Under the pieces are notes generated by a model that was not told the DNA's origin, did not search any database, and saw nothing but the letters and a program-made list of their open reading frames with translations. 64,000 nt of DNA, from positions 310,001-374,000 of the forward strand of contig JAQWGI010000036.1 of NCBI GenBank assembly GCA_029238315.1, given 5' to 3'. The position numbers and the translations under genes were made by a program. The DNA is from Polaribacter sp. GTDB taxonomy: Bacteria > Bacteroidota > Bacteroidia > Flavobacteriales > Flavobacteriaceae. This document shows positions 8,494 through 16,738 of this stretch, piece by piece (positions within the stretch are counted from its first letter, which is position 1; each line of letters starts with the position of its first letter).

Positions 8494-8549
8494 TTTAAAC
8501 TTTGTTACTTTTTTAAACTCTGCCACTTTGCAACGTTCAAACTTTACAA
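8494..8549. repeat. Low-complexity ACTTTG-like degenerate repeat
   Basis: The recF-DUF721 gap contains repeated AAACTTTG / CCACTTTG / AAACTTTA words at roughly 10-17-nt spacing, spilling over the recF stop codon at 8544. It looks like a degenerate tandem repeat rather than a promoter or coding sequence. Confidence 0.45.
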
Positions 8550-9623
8550 ATTAAACATCTGATACGGTTTATTACTTTTTTTTATAACTATTTCTGTACG
8601 TTCTGCATGGGTATCTGTAATAAAAATCTGCCCAAATTCGTCTTTGTTAACCAAATCTATGATTTGCGAAACTCGATGCTCATCTAACTTATCAAAAACA
8701 TCATCTAACAATAAAATTGGCACAACAGAAGCTTGCTCTTTTATAAACTGAAATTGCGCCAACTTCAATGCTATTAAATATGATTTTTGCTGCCCTTGAG
8801 AACCAAACTTTTTAATTGGAAAATTAGCGATCTCAAAACTTAAATCATCTTTATGAATACCAACAGAAGTGTACTGCAACATTCTATCTTTTTCTAAACT
8901 AGTTTTTAAAAGTGCTTCTATGCTTTCAAAATGCAACTGACTCTTGTAAACTAAATTTACGGTTTCTTTGTTCTCAGAAATTGTTTGGTATTTTTCATTA
9001 AAAATAGGAACAAATCGTTCTAAAAAAGCTTTTCTTTTGTTATAAATTATGGTTGATAAAGAAATCAACTGCTCGTCATAAATATTAAGATTTAATGCAT
9101 CAAAGGTTCTGTTGGCTGCAAAATATTTTAACAATGCATTTCGTTGACTTACTACTTTATTATACTGAATTAAGCTTTGTAAATACGCTTTATCTTGCTG
9201 AGAAATTACACCATCTATAAACTTTCTTCTAGTATCACTCCCCTCTACAATTAAATCCCTGTCTGCTGGTGATATAATTACCAAAGGCAATTGCCCAATA
9301 TGATCAGAAAACTTATCATAAAGTTTATCATTCCGTTTTAAAATCTTTTTCTGCCCTTTCTTTAAACTGCAAACAATTTTCTCTTCTCTTTGACCTAAAA
9401 TATAGCTTCCTTCTATCATAAAAAACTCTTCTCCGTGTCTAATATTCTGTAAAGCAACCGGATTAAAGTAACTTTTTGCAAAAGACAAATAATAAATAGC
9501 GTCTAAAATATTGGTTTTCCCAACACCATTATTACCAACAAAGCAATTTATTTTCTCCTGAAAATCAAAAGATTGAGTTGCGATATTTTTAAAATTAACT
9601 AGAGAAATTTTTTGTAAATACAT
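8544..9623 (-). CDS. recF: DNA replication/repair protein RecF
   Basis: ABC-type (SMC-like) ATPase of 359 aa that loads RecA at gapped DNA with RecO and RecR. Walker A is GNNGVGKTN (30-38), the signature motif [18 protein letters not shown] lies near 275-292 and Walker [18 protein letters not shown] near 303-319. Length and motif order are normal for RecF. It is divergent from the TPR-ribH-mutL run and followed on its own strand by the DUF721 gene. No dnaN or gyrB neighbour is present, which is common in Bacteroidetes. Confidence 0.97.
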   Translation of the reverse strand: MYLQKISLVNFKNIATQSFDFQEKINCFVGNNGVGKTNILDAIYYLSFAKSYFNPVALQNIRHGEEFFMIEGSYILGQREEKIVCSLKKGQKKILKRNDKLYDKFSDHIGQLPLVIISPADRDLIVEGSDTRRKFIDGVISQQDKAYLQSLIQYNKVVSQRNALLKYFAANRTFDALNLNIYDEQLISLSTIIYNKRKAFLERFVPIFNEKYQTISENKETVNLVYKSQLHFESIEALLKTSLEKDRMLQYTSVGIHKDDLSFEIANFPIKKFGSQGQQKSYLIALKLAQFQFIKEQASVVPILLLDDVFDKLDEHRVSQIIDLVNKDEFGQIFITDTHAERTEIVIKKSNKPYQMFNL

Positions 9624-9706
9624 GAATCTTTATTAACGAATCTAATAAATTGCAAAATATTGAAAATTTAGCGAATTATCTGTTTTTAAAATCCAATAAA
9701 ATAAAC

Positions 9707-9714
9707 TATTTTTG
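9707..9714 (+). promoter_or_regulatory. -7 box of the TPR-ribH operon
   Basis: TATTTTTG lies 23 nt before the ATG at 9738. No clear TTTG -33 element; the region 19-20 nt upstream is T-rich (GTTTTTAAA). Confidence 0.6.
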
Positions 9715-9737
9715 CGCCTACTAATTTTTTAGCGACA

Positions 9738-10499
9738 ATGGCAACATACAAGAAAAGAGGATCAAAACCAAAAGACAATAGAGAACAAGTTCAAGAACAA
9801 AGCACAACTGCAGAAGTATTTAATACTTTAGATGAAACTGCTTCAAAATCTGAACAATGGATAGAAAAAAACAGCAAACCATTATTTTATGGCTTGGTAC
9901 TTGTTGCGCTTGTTATTTTAGGATATTTAGGCTACAGCAAATATGTTATAGAACCTACAGAAAAAGAAGCATCTAACGAGTTGTCTTTTCCAAGAAAACA
10001 CTTTGATGAAGCAAACAATGCTTCTATTGGTGTAGACTCTTTATTAAACTTAGGTTTAGATGGTGCAGATGGTAAATACGGATTTGTAGACATTGCAAAT
10101 ACATACAGTGCAACTGCTGCAGGAAATTTAGCAAATTATTATGCTGGACTTTCTTATTTAAAACTAAAACAGTATGACAAAGCAGTAGATTATTTAAGTA
10201 AATTTTCTTCAGATGATTTAGGAATAGGTCCTGTTGCTCTAGGTGCAATTGGCGATGCTTTTGCAGACATCAATCAATTTGATGATGCCATAGATTATTA
10301 TATCAAAGCTACCCAGAAAGAAAACAATTATACAACGCCTTTATACTTATTTAAAGCTGCACAGCTTTCTATGAGTTTAAAAGAGTACAACAATGCATTG
10401 ACTTATTTTCAAAAAATAAAATCAGATTTTCCAACTTCTTTTCAAGCTGGAGATATAGACAAATACATCAGTAGCGCAAAATTTGCTGCAAAAAACTAA
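9738..10499 (+). CDS. Membrane-anchored tetratricopeptide repeat protein
   Basis: A 253-aa protein with a charged cytoplasmic N-terminus, one transmembrane helix at about 49-68 (LFYGLVLVALVILGYLGYSK) and a C-terminal TPR region (about 120-245; YYAGLSYLKLKQYDKAVDYL, GDAFADINQFDDAIDYYIKA, KAAQLSMSLKEYNNALTYF). The layout resembles the YfgM/TPR_21 family, which in E. coli is tied to the Sec translocon and periplasmic chaperones, but I cannot show that link here. It is 5 nt upstream of ribH and probably co-transcribed with it. The protein-binding role is inferred from the repeats. Confidence 0.82.
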   Translation: MATYKKRGSKPKDNREQVQEQSTTAEVFNTLDETASKSEQWIEKNSKPLFYGLVLVALVILGYLGYSKYVIEPTEKEASNELSFPRKHFDEANNASIGVDSLLNLGLDGADGKYGFVDIANTYSATAAGNLANYYAGLSYLKLKQYDKAVDYLSKFSSDDLGIGPVALGAIGDAFADINQFDDAIDYYIKATQKENNYTTPLYLFKAAQLSMSLKEYNNALTYFQKIKSDFPTSFQAGDIDKYISSAKFAAKN

Positions 10500-10504
10500 G
10501 CTGC

Positions 10505-10984
10505 ATGGCTACAACAAATTTATCTTATTACGATAAAGCTACAATCCCAAATGCGAAACCGTTTCGATTTGGGATTGTTGTTTCAGAATGGAATCCAGAA
10601 ATTACAAGAAATCTTCAAAAAGGTGCGATAGAAACTTTAATTGATTGTGGTGCAAAAGAGAGTAATATTGTTTCTTGGGATGTTCCTGGAAGTTTTGAAT
10701 TAGTGTTTGGTTGTAAAAAAATGATTGAAACTCAAAATCTAGACGCAATTATTGCCGTTGGAAATGTAATTCAAGGTGAAACCAAACATTTTGATTTTGT
10801 ATGTGATGGCGTAACACAAGGAATTATAGATTTAAACATACAACACAATGTTCCTGTTATTTTCTGTGTACTTACAGACAACACAAAACAACAATCTTTA
10901 GACAGATCTGGCGGAAAACTTGGTAACAAAGGAATTGAATGTGCTGTTGCTGCAATTAAAATGGCTGCATTAAGACAGTTTTAA
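10505..10984 (+). CDS. ribH: 6,7-dimethyl-8-ribityllumazine synthase
   Basis: Riboflavin pathway enzyme condensing 5-amino-6-ribitylaminouracil with 3,4-dihydroxybutanone 4-phosphate to give lumazine; usually an icosahedral or pentameric assembly. Diagnostic blocks: FGIVVSEWNPEIT (substrate Trp), VPGSFELVFG, IAVGNVIQGETKHFDFV (catalytic His in the GETKHF motif) and VPVIFCVLTDNT. The 159-aa length is typical. It follows the TPR gene by 5 nt; no other rib gene is in the window, so the riboflavin genes are dispersed. No riboswitch-like leader is evident. Confidence 0.96.
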   Translation: MATTNLSYYDKATIPNAKPFRFGIVVSEWNPEITRNLQKGAIETLIDCGAKESNIVSWDVPGSFELVFGCKKMIETQNLDAIIAVGNVIQGETKHFDFVCDGVTQGIIDLNIQHNVPVIFCVLTDNTKQQSLDRSGGKLGNKGIECAVAAIKMAALRQF

Positions 10985-11106
10985 CAAGATACTTTTTAAC
11001 AATTCTTGACCACTTCTTTTTTATTCTGTAAATTTGACTTTGATAGATTATCTTGGTTTGATTTTTGCATTTATCAAATCTAATTTTCTAAAACTTTACA
11101 CAAATT

Positions 11107-11382
11107 ATGGGATTTTTAAAGCGTACACATAAAAAATTTGACTACAAGCCACGGTTTTATCAAGGAGAAGGTAATCCTTATGAAATCAAACATAAATTTG
11201 ATGAGTTTAGAACCACTACAGGGAAAAACAAAAATTTAAAAACAAAATTTGTGACCGCCTGGGACGATTTGAGAGAATCTAGAGGAAAAGGTGCTAATAA
11301 AACAATTGTTGTTGTAACCGTTATTTTAACTTTTATTTTTTTATATATCATTGATTTTGATATAACCATTTTTTTAGATTAA
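11107..11382 (+). CDS. Small single-pass membrane protein, unknown function
   Basis: A 91-aa protein I do not recognise as a characterised family. The first 65 residues are very basic and soluble (KRTHKKFDYKPRFYQGEGNP, WDDLRESRGKGANK); residues about 68-87 form a single hydrophobic helix and the tail is acidic (DFDITIFLD). It lies between ribH (122-nt gap) and mutL (8-nt gap) and is likely transcribed with mutL. The compact N-terminal Tyr/Phe/Gly-rich block suggests it is a real conserved flavobacterial gene rather than noise, but no role can be stated. Confidence 0.7.
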   Translation: MGFLKRTHKKFDYKPRFYQGEGNPYEIKHKFDEFRTTTGKNKNLKTKFVTAWDDLRESRGKGANKTIVVVTVILTFIFLYIIDFDITIFLD

Positions 11383-11390
11383 GCAGGTAA

Positions 11391-13205
11391 ATGTCAGATA
11401 TTATTCAATTATTACCAGATCATGTAGCCAATCAAATAGCAGCAGGAGAAGTTGTACAAAGGCCTGCTTCTGTTGTAAAAGAATTGATGGAAAACGCCAT
11501 AGATGCTGGTGCAACTTCAATTACATTATTAATAACAGATGCCGGAAAAACATTAATTCAGGTTATAGATAACGGTAAAGGAATGAGCGCTACAGACGCC
11601 CGTTTGTCTTTTGAAAGACATGCAACTTCTAAAATAAAAGACGCTAACGATTTATTCAATATCAATACCAAAGGTTTTCGCGGCGAGGCTTTAGCTTCAA
11701 TTGCTGCGGTTGCTCATGTAGCATTAAAAACAAAGCAAGAAGACGAACAATTAGGTACACAAATAAAAATTCAGGGCAGTAAAATTACAGATCAAGATGT
11801 TATCTCTACAAGTAAAGGTACAAGTATCTCTGTAAAAAACTTGTTTTTTAATATTCCAGCAAGAAGAAATTTTTTAAAATCTGATACTATTGAAACACGC
11901 CATATTGTTGATGAGTTTCAACGTGTAGCATTAACGCATCCTGCAATAACTTTTTTAATGCACCATAACGGAAACGAAATCTACAATCTTAAAGAAAGCA
12001 ATCTTAGAAAAAGAATTGTAGCTGTTTTTGGTATAAAAATGAACGAAAAACTAGTTCCTATTAATGAAAAGACAGACTTAATTACTATTGAAGGATTTGT
12101 TGCAAAACCAGAATTCTCTAAAAGAAAAAGAGGCGAGCAATTTTTTTTTGTAAATGATCGCTATATAAAAAGCTCATATCTAAATCATGCAGTGATTAAT
12201 GCTTTTGATGGTTTGTTAGAAAAAGGCGCACATCCTTCTTACTTTTTATATTTAAAAGTACCCAAAAGCACTATTGATATTAACATTCATCCTACAAAAA
12301 CAGAAATTAAATTTGAGAATGAAAAAGATATTTATGCTATTCTAAGAGCAACGGTAAAACACAGTTTAGGGCAATATAATGTGGCTCCTATTTTAGATTT
12401 CAACAGAGATAACACATTAGACACACCTTATAATTTTAACACAAAAACGACAACTTCTACTCCAAAAATTTCGGTAGATCCAAATTTCAATCCATTTAAA
12501 AATTCAGAAGATAATTACCATCATGAAGAAGTTTCTTTCGTAAAACAATCTCAGAGTTGGGAAAGCTTATACACAGGCATAGACACCTCAGAAACAACAC
12601 ATCAACAGCAACTTTTTAATCAAGAAGAAACTACTGAAAACGGAAAAACTTTCCAAATTCAGAAAAAATATCTGCTGAGTTCTATAAAATCTGGCATGGT
12701 GTTAATCAACCAAAATCTAGCACATCAACGCATTTTATATGAAGATTTTCTAGAAAGTATTACTGTAAACGAAGCAACGAGTCAACAACTCCTATTTCCT
12801 ATTCAAATTTCTTTTTCTAAATCAGATATAGAAATGATTGAAAGCATGCAAACAGATCTTGAGAATACTGGTTTTATGTTTGATACTATTTCTAATGAAT
12901 CAGTTGTAATTAAAGGCATACCAACTTCAATTACAGAAAGTAAAATTGCACTATTATTAGAACAATTACTAGAAGACATGAAGATTGAAGTGCCAGAATC
13001 TAGCTTTAGTCATTTTGATGTGATGGCAAAATCATTTGCGAAATCACTGGCGATAAAAACAGGAACAGCATTGTCTAACAAAGAGCAAGAAAACTTAGTA
13101 CATAACTTATTTTCTTGTAAAGAACCTGCTGCAGCTCCTTCAGGAAAAGCAACATTTAAAACGTTAACCATCAAAGAAATTGATGCTATTTTTAATAGCC
13201 ATTAA
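11391..13205 (+). CDS. mutL: DNA mismatch repair endonuclease MutL
   Basis: GHKL ATPase of 604 aa that couples MutS recognition to strand incision/excision. N-terminal motifs are intact: ELMENAIDAGAT (near 32-43), VIDNGKGM (near 59-66) and TKGFRGEALASIAAV (near 91-105); the linker is hydrophilic and poorly conserved (about 340-420); the C-terminal dimerisation domain spans about 425-600. A DQHAAHERI-like segment appears as LINQNLAHQRILYEDF, and the C-terminal CKEPAAAPSG block near 578 is the place of the zinc/endonuclease motif. It starts 8 nt after the small membrane protein gene and 11 nt before the first rhomboid gene, forming an operon. Confidence 0.96.
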   Translation: MSDIIQLLPDHVANQIAAGEVVQRPASVVKELMENAIDAGATSITLLITDAGKTLIQVIDNGKGMSATDARLSFERHATSKIKDANDLFNINTKGFRGEALASIAAVAHVALKTKQEDEQLGTQIKIQGSKITDQDVISTSKGTSISVKNLFFNIPARRNFLKSDTIETRHIVDEFQRVALTHPAITFLMHHNGNEIYNLKESNLRKRIVAVFGIKMNEKLVPINEKTDLITIEGFVAKPEFSKRKRGEQFFFVNDRYIKSSYLNHAVINAFDGLLEKGAHPSYFLYLKVPKSTIDINIHPTKTEIKFENEKDIYAILRATVKHSLGQYNVAPILDFNRDNTLDTPYNFNTKTTTSTPKISVDPNFNPFKNSEDNYHHEEVSFVKQSQSWESLYTGIDTSETTHQQQLFNQEETTENGKTFQIQKKYLLSSIKSGMVLINQNLAHQRILYEDFLESITVNEATSQQLLFPIQISFSKSDIEMIESMQTDLENTGFMFDTISNESVVIKGIPTSITESKIALLLEQLLEDMKIEVPESSFSHFDVMAKSFAKSLAIKTGTALSNKEQENLVHNLFSCKEPAAAPSGKATFKTLTIKEIDAIFNSH

Positions 13206-13216
13206 AAAATAAAAAA

Positions 13217-13942
13217 ATGGGGAGAATTACAGAAGCTATAAAACATTTAATCATCATCAACATCATCTTTTTTGTGGTGCCACAAATGATGCAAATAGAT
13301 ATTGCGCAATACCTTGCATTGTATTTCCCTAAAAATGAAAACTTTGGACTTTGGCAATATGTATCTCATATGTTTATGCACGGTAGTTTTATGCACATTG
13401 CTTTTAACATGTACGCTTTATGGGCTTTTGGTACACCACTAGAACAAATGTGGGGGAAAAATAAATTTCTGTTTTTCTATTTTTCTGCCGGATTGGGCGC
13501 AGGTATCATTTATACATTAGTTAATTATTATCAGTTTAATAGTATATACGAACAATTGATAAACATGGGAATTACCAGTTCAGAAATTCAAACAATTTTA
13601 GATACTGGTAGCTATAATGATGCTATTATCTCTCTAACAAACAAAGAAATGAGTGAATTTTACAGTTTGTATCATACACCAGCAGTAGGTGCTTCTGGAG
13701 CTGTTTATGGAATTTTAGTTGCCTTTGGTATGACATTTCCAAATGCAAAACTAGCGTTGATATTTTTCCCAGTTCCAATTGCAGCAAAATACTTTATTCC
13801 TGTTATGCTTTTAGGTGATGTATTCTTTGGAGTAACAAAGTATTCTATGGGTAATATTGCTCATTTTGCACATATTGGTGGCGCAATTATTGGGTTTATT
13901 ATCGCATGGTATTGGAAAAAAAATCAATTTAGAATGCAATAA
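13217..13942 (+). CDS. Rhomboid family intramembrane serine protease
   Basis: Polytopic 241-aa protein with six predicted helices. Rhomboid hallmarks: HMFMHGSFMHIAFNMYALW (51-69), catalytic serine motif GASGAVYG (158-165, Ser160) and the helix-6 histidine in AHFAHIGGAIIG (His219). Rhomboids cleave single-pass membrane substrates within the bilayer. A long loop at about 104-155 separates helices 3 and 4, somewhat longer than in GlpG. It lies 11 nt after mutL and 83 nt before a second rhomboid gene. Substrates are unknown. Confidence 0.93.
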   Translation: MGRITEAIKHLIIINIIFFVVPQMMQIDIAQYLALYFPKNENFGLWQYVSHMFMHGSFMHIAFNMYALWAFGTPLEQMWGKNKFLFFYFSAGLGAGIIYTLVNYYQFNSIYEQLINMGITSSEIQTILDTGSYNDAIISLTNKEMSEFYSLYHTPAVGASGAVYGILVAFGMTFPNAKLALIFFPVPIAAKYFIPVMLLGDVFFGVTKYSMGNIAHFAHIGGAIIGFIIAWYWKKNQFRMQ

Positions 13943-14025
13943 AGAACTATCATTATAGAAGCATAAAAAAGTAATCTCAGAAAAGATAGACACAGTAAAT
14001 AACAATTTGTTACGCAATAACAATA

Positions 14026-14877
14026 ATGAACATTATTAATAACATAAAATTACGTTTCAATCAAGCTAATATTGTAGAGAAAACAATCTCTATAAATGTG
14101 GCTGTTTTTATTTTGCTATTTATTTTAAACACGTTAGGATTTTTATTTCAAATAAACGGATCTATTGCTGAGTGGTTTGTACTACCAGCCACTCTTGAAA
14201 GTTTTATTATAAAACCTTGGACTATTATTACCTATGGATTTATTCATGTAGATTTTATTCACATTTTAATGAATTTAATATCTCTATATTTTATTGGTAA
14301 TTTATTTGTACAGTATTTTACTCCTAAACAATTTATTTCATTCTACATATTAGGAACTTTATTTGGGGGAATTGTATTTTTACTAAGTTACAATCTCTTT
14401 CCTGCTTTTTCTAATGATGTTTCTAATAGTATTTTATTAGGAGCCTCTGCTGGTGTTTCGGCAATCTTTATTGGCCTAGCAACTTATATTCCTAAATACC
14501 AACTTAAAATTCCGTTAATTGGTTTTGTAAAACTATGGCATTTAGCTGCAATTTGGGTTGCGCTAGATGTAATTCAAATTCCTGCTGGAAACGCCGGTGG
14601 TAGATTGGCACATATTGGTGGGGCATTATTTGGTTTTTTCTATGTAAATCAAGCCAGCAACTCTGAAATTGCCATTTTGAGTAAAATTAAAAATTTCTTT
14701 TTTTCTAAAAACAAACCTTTAAAAACAGTCTACAAAACAAATAAATCAACAAAAAAACAAGCTAACACCACATACAAGCAACAAAAAATAAATGTGATTT
14801 TAGACAAAATTAGCAAGTCTGGATACGATACTTTATCTAAAGAAGAAAAAGATTTTTTATTTAAACAAGGAAAGTAA
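14026..14877 (+). CDS. Second rhomboid family intramembrane serine protease
   Basis: A 283-aa multi-pass protein with the rhomboid core: YGFIHVDFIHILMNLISLYF (70-89), GASAGVSAIFIG (139-150, Ser141) and RLAHIGGALFG (193-203, His196). It differs from the preceding rhomboid in lacking the long helix 3-4 loop and having a basic cytoplasmic C-terminal tail of about 75 residues (KNKPLKTVYKTNKSTKKQ and following), ending in a short helical segment. The tail resembles the conserved C-terminal extension seen in Bacteroidetes rhomboids. Tandem non-identical copies suggest different substrates. Followed after 3 nt by an EEP-family gene. Confidence 0.92.
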   Translation: MNIINNIKLRFNQANIVEKTISINVAVFILLFILNTLGFLFQINGSIAEWFVLPATLESFIIKPWTIITYGFIHVDFIHILMNLISLYFIGNLFVQYFTPKQFISFYILGTLFGGIVFLLSYNLFPAFSNDVSNSILLGASAGVSAIFIGLATYIPKYQLKIPLIGFVKLWHLAAIWVALDVIQIPAGNAGGRLAHIGGALFGFFYVNQASNSEIAILSKIKNFFFSKNKPLKTVYKTNKSTKKQANTTYKQQKINVILDKISKSGYDTLSKEEKDFLFKQGK

Positions 14878-14880
14878 TAG

Positions 14881-15888
14881 ATGAAAAATAAATCTTTATT
14901 TAACAAGTTTCTATTCTTCATAAATACACTATTTGCAGTAGTATTACTACTCTCTTTTCTACTACCATATATCTCACCAAAATCGTTCTCTTTATTTGCT
15001 GTAATTTCACTTTTTGTACCAATTCTATATATAGGGAATTTCTTATTCTTAGTCTATTGGCTTTTAAAACTAAAAAAAAACCTTTTACTTTCTTTAGTTG
15101 TTTTAGCAATTGGGTGGTTTCTTTCTTCTCCGTTTTATAAATTTTCTGACCAAAAAGAAACTTCAGAAAAAGAGCTAAAAATAATGAGTTTTAATGTAAG
15201 AATGTTTAATTTTTACAAATGGAATAAAGATGAAAAACTTGTAGAAAAAACACTTCGTTTTTTAGAAGAAACTGCTCCAGACATTTTAGCTATTCAAGAA
15301 TACTATCATTCTTCTAAAATTAATTTTTCGTATCCGTATCAGTATATTAAAACTAAAAGTAGAGCTAATAAATTTGGGCTAGCGATATTTTCTAAATATC
15401 CAATTATAAAGTATGGTTCTTTAGACTTTAAAAACAGCGGAAACAATATTATTTTTACAGATATTGTAAAAAATAAAGACACAATTAGAGTGTACAATGT
15501 ACATTTAGAGTCTCTAAAAATCAACCCAACTAAAGAACATTTCGGAGAAGAAAGCAATCAAAAATTAATTGGAAGGTTGCAAACCACATTCAAGAAACAA
15601 GCCACACAAACTGAACAATTTTTAGCACATGAAAAGAATTGGAAAGGTAAAAAAATTATTTTAGGAGATTTTAACAATACCGCATATTCTTGGGTATATA
15701 GAAAAATTAAATCGGACAAAAAAGATGCTTTTTTAGAAACAGGAAATGGTTTTGGAAAAACGTTTAATTATCCTTTTCCTATGCGAATTGATTTTATCTT
15801 AACCAGTAAAGAGTTTAAAGTGAATAATTTTACAACATTTGACAAAAAATTCTCGGACCACTTCCCTATTCAAGCAAATTTATATTAA
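14881..15888 (+). CDS. Membrane-anchored endonuclease/exonuclease/phosphatase family protein
   Basis: A 335-aa protein with three N-terminal hydrophobic helices (about 10-90) and a DNase I-like domain from about 98. EEP motifs: MSFNVRMFNF near 101, AIQEYYHS near 138, YNVHLESLK near 205, LGDFNNTAYSWVY near 261 and SDHFPIQANLY at the C-terminus. This fold includes nucleases and phosphoesterases of lipids or inositol phosphates; membrane anchorage with an external catalytic domain makes a phosphoesterase as likely as a nuclease. It closes the mutL-rhomboid-rhomboid run. Its stop codon overlaps that of the convergent monooxygenase-fold gene (shared TTAA). Confidence 0.85.
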   Translation: MKNKSLFNKFLFFINTLFAVVLLLSFLLPYISPKSFSLFAVISLFVPILYIGNFLFLVYWLLKLKKNLLLSLVVLAIGWFLSSPFYKFSDQKETSEKELKIMSFNVRMFNFYKWNKDEKLVEKTLRFLEETAPDILAIQEYYHSSKINFSYPYQYIKTKSRANKFGLAIFSKYPIIKYGSLDFKNSGNNIIFTDIVKNKDTIRVYNVHLESLKINPTKEHFGEESNQKLIGRLQTTFKKQATQTEQFLAHEKNWKGKKIILGDFNNTAYSWVYRKIKSDKKDAFLETGNGFGKTFNYPFPMRIDFILTSKEFKVNNFTTFDKKFSDHFPIQANLY

Positions 15889-16202
15889 AATTTATAGCCG
15901 TAAGCTCTCTCTACTTTAGAGATTCTAAGTTGGTATTGTTTGTACCATTTTTCTCTACCAAGATTTCTAGCTTCGGTATGCGCTATATTATTTTTCCATT
16001 GTGTAATATCTTCTAGAGTTTTCCAATAAGAAACCGTAATTCCTATTTCACTCCTAGCCGATTCTATTCCTAAATAGCCTGGTTGTTTTTCTGCTAAGAT
16101 TTCCATTTTCTTTGCAGCTTCTATATAACCTTCAATATTTTCGTGCAACACTGTTGAAAAAATCACAGCAAAATAAGGTGGTTTTAAATTATCTACAATC
16201 AT
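15885..16202 (-). CDS. Antibiotic biosynthesis monooxygenase (ABM) fold protein
   Basis: A 105-aa dimeric alpha-beta barrel-type protein. The ABM signature is visible: YFAVIFSTVL (first strand), IEGYIEAAKKMEILAEKQPGYLGIES and ISYWKTLEDITQWKNNIAHTEARNLG-like strand/helix ending with YGYKF. Family members include quinol monooxygenases and stress-related proteins of unknown substrate, often annotated as YgiN-like. Its start overlaps the end of the upstream GNAT gene by 4 nt (ATGA), so the two are translated from one message. Confidence 0.82.
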   Translation of the reverse strand: MIVDNLKPPYFAVIFSTVLHENIEGYIEAAKKMEILAEKQPGYLGIESARSEIGITVSYWKTLEDITQWKNNIAHTEARNLGREKWYKQYQLRISKVERAYGYKF

Positions 16203-16699
16203 AAGTCTAATAGGTATTTGGTTTCTGGTAATTGTATATCTTCTGCAAGTTGTTTTTTTTCAATTTGAAATCCTAATTTTTCTATTATTTTCTTAGAAGC
16301 AATATTAGCATCAACCACATAAGCCGTTAATTTATCAAACTTGTTTCTTTTACAATACGTTATTAGACCTTTGCAAGTTTCTGTTCCAAATCCAACTCCC
16401 CAAAATGCTTCTAAAAACCGATACCCAATTTCATCAATCCCTTTAGCATTTTTAACTAATGCAACGGTTCCAATAAAAGCAGTATCTTTTTTTCTTTCAA
16501 CAGCATAAATCCAGAAGTTATTATCAATACGATCATATTTAGAAATTAAATCACGTAATTCAATTTTATGCGCTGCTAAACTCTTTACAATTCCCGTTGT
16601 ATATTGCATTACTTTCGGATTGCTTTGCATTTTATGAAAAGCTTTTAAATCTGAAGCAACCAGTTTTCTAACTATTAACCTTTCTGTTTCAAAAATCAT
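16199..16699 (-). CDS. GNAT family N-acetyltransferase (RimJ/RimL-like)
   Basis: A 166-aa acetyltransferase beginning IFETERLIVRKLVASDLKAF, the typical N-terminus of the RimJ/RimL-type GNAT subgroup (ribosomal-protein or amino-acid/antibiotic acetylation). The acetyl-CoA loop is FWGVGFGTETCKGL near 110-123 and the C-terminal segment NIASKKIIEKLGFQIEKK is the usual helix-strand. It overlaps the ABM gene by 4 nt. Divergent from mtaB, with only 39 nt between the start codons. Substrate unknown. Confidence 0.88.
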   Translation of the reverse strand: MIFETERLIVRKLVASDLKAFHKMQSNPKVMQYTTGIVKSLAAHKIELRDLISKYDRIDNNFWIYAVERKKDTAFIGTVALVKNAKGIDEIGYRFLEAFWGVGFGTETCKGLITYCKRNKFDKLTAYVVDANIASKKIIEKLGFQIEKKQLAEDIQLPETKYLLDL

Positions 16700-16710
16700 A
16701 AAGAATATTG

Positions 16711-16718
16711 TAATTTTG
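16711..16718 (+). promoter_or_regulatory. -7 box of mtaB
   Basis: TAATTTTG ends 20 nt before the mtaB ATG at 16739. Confidence 0.6.
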
Positions 16719-16738
16719 CGATTGATAAATGTACAAGA

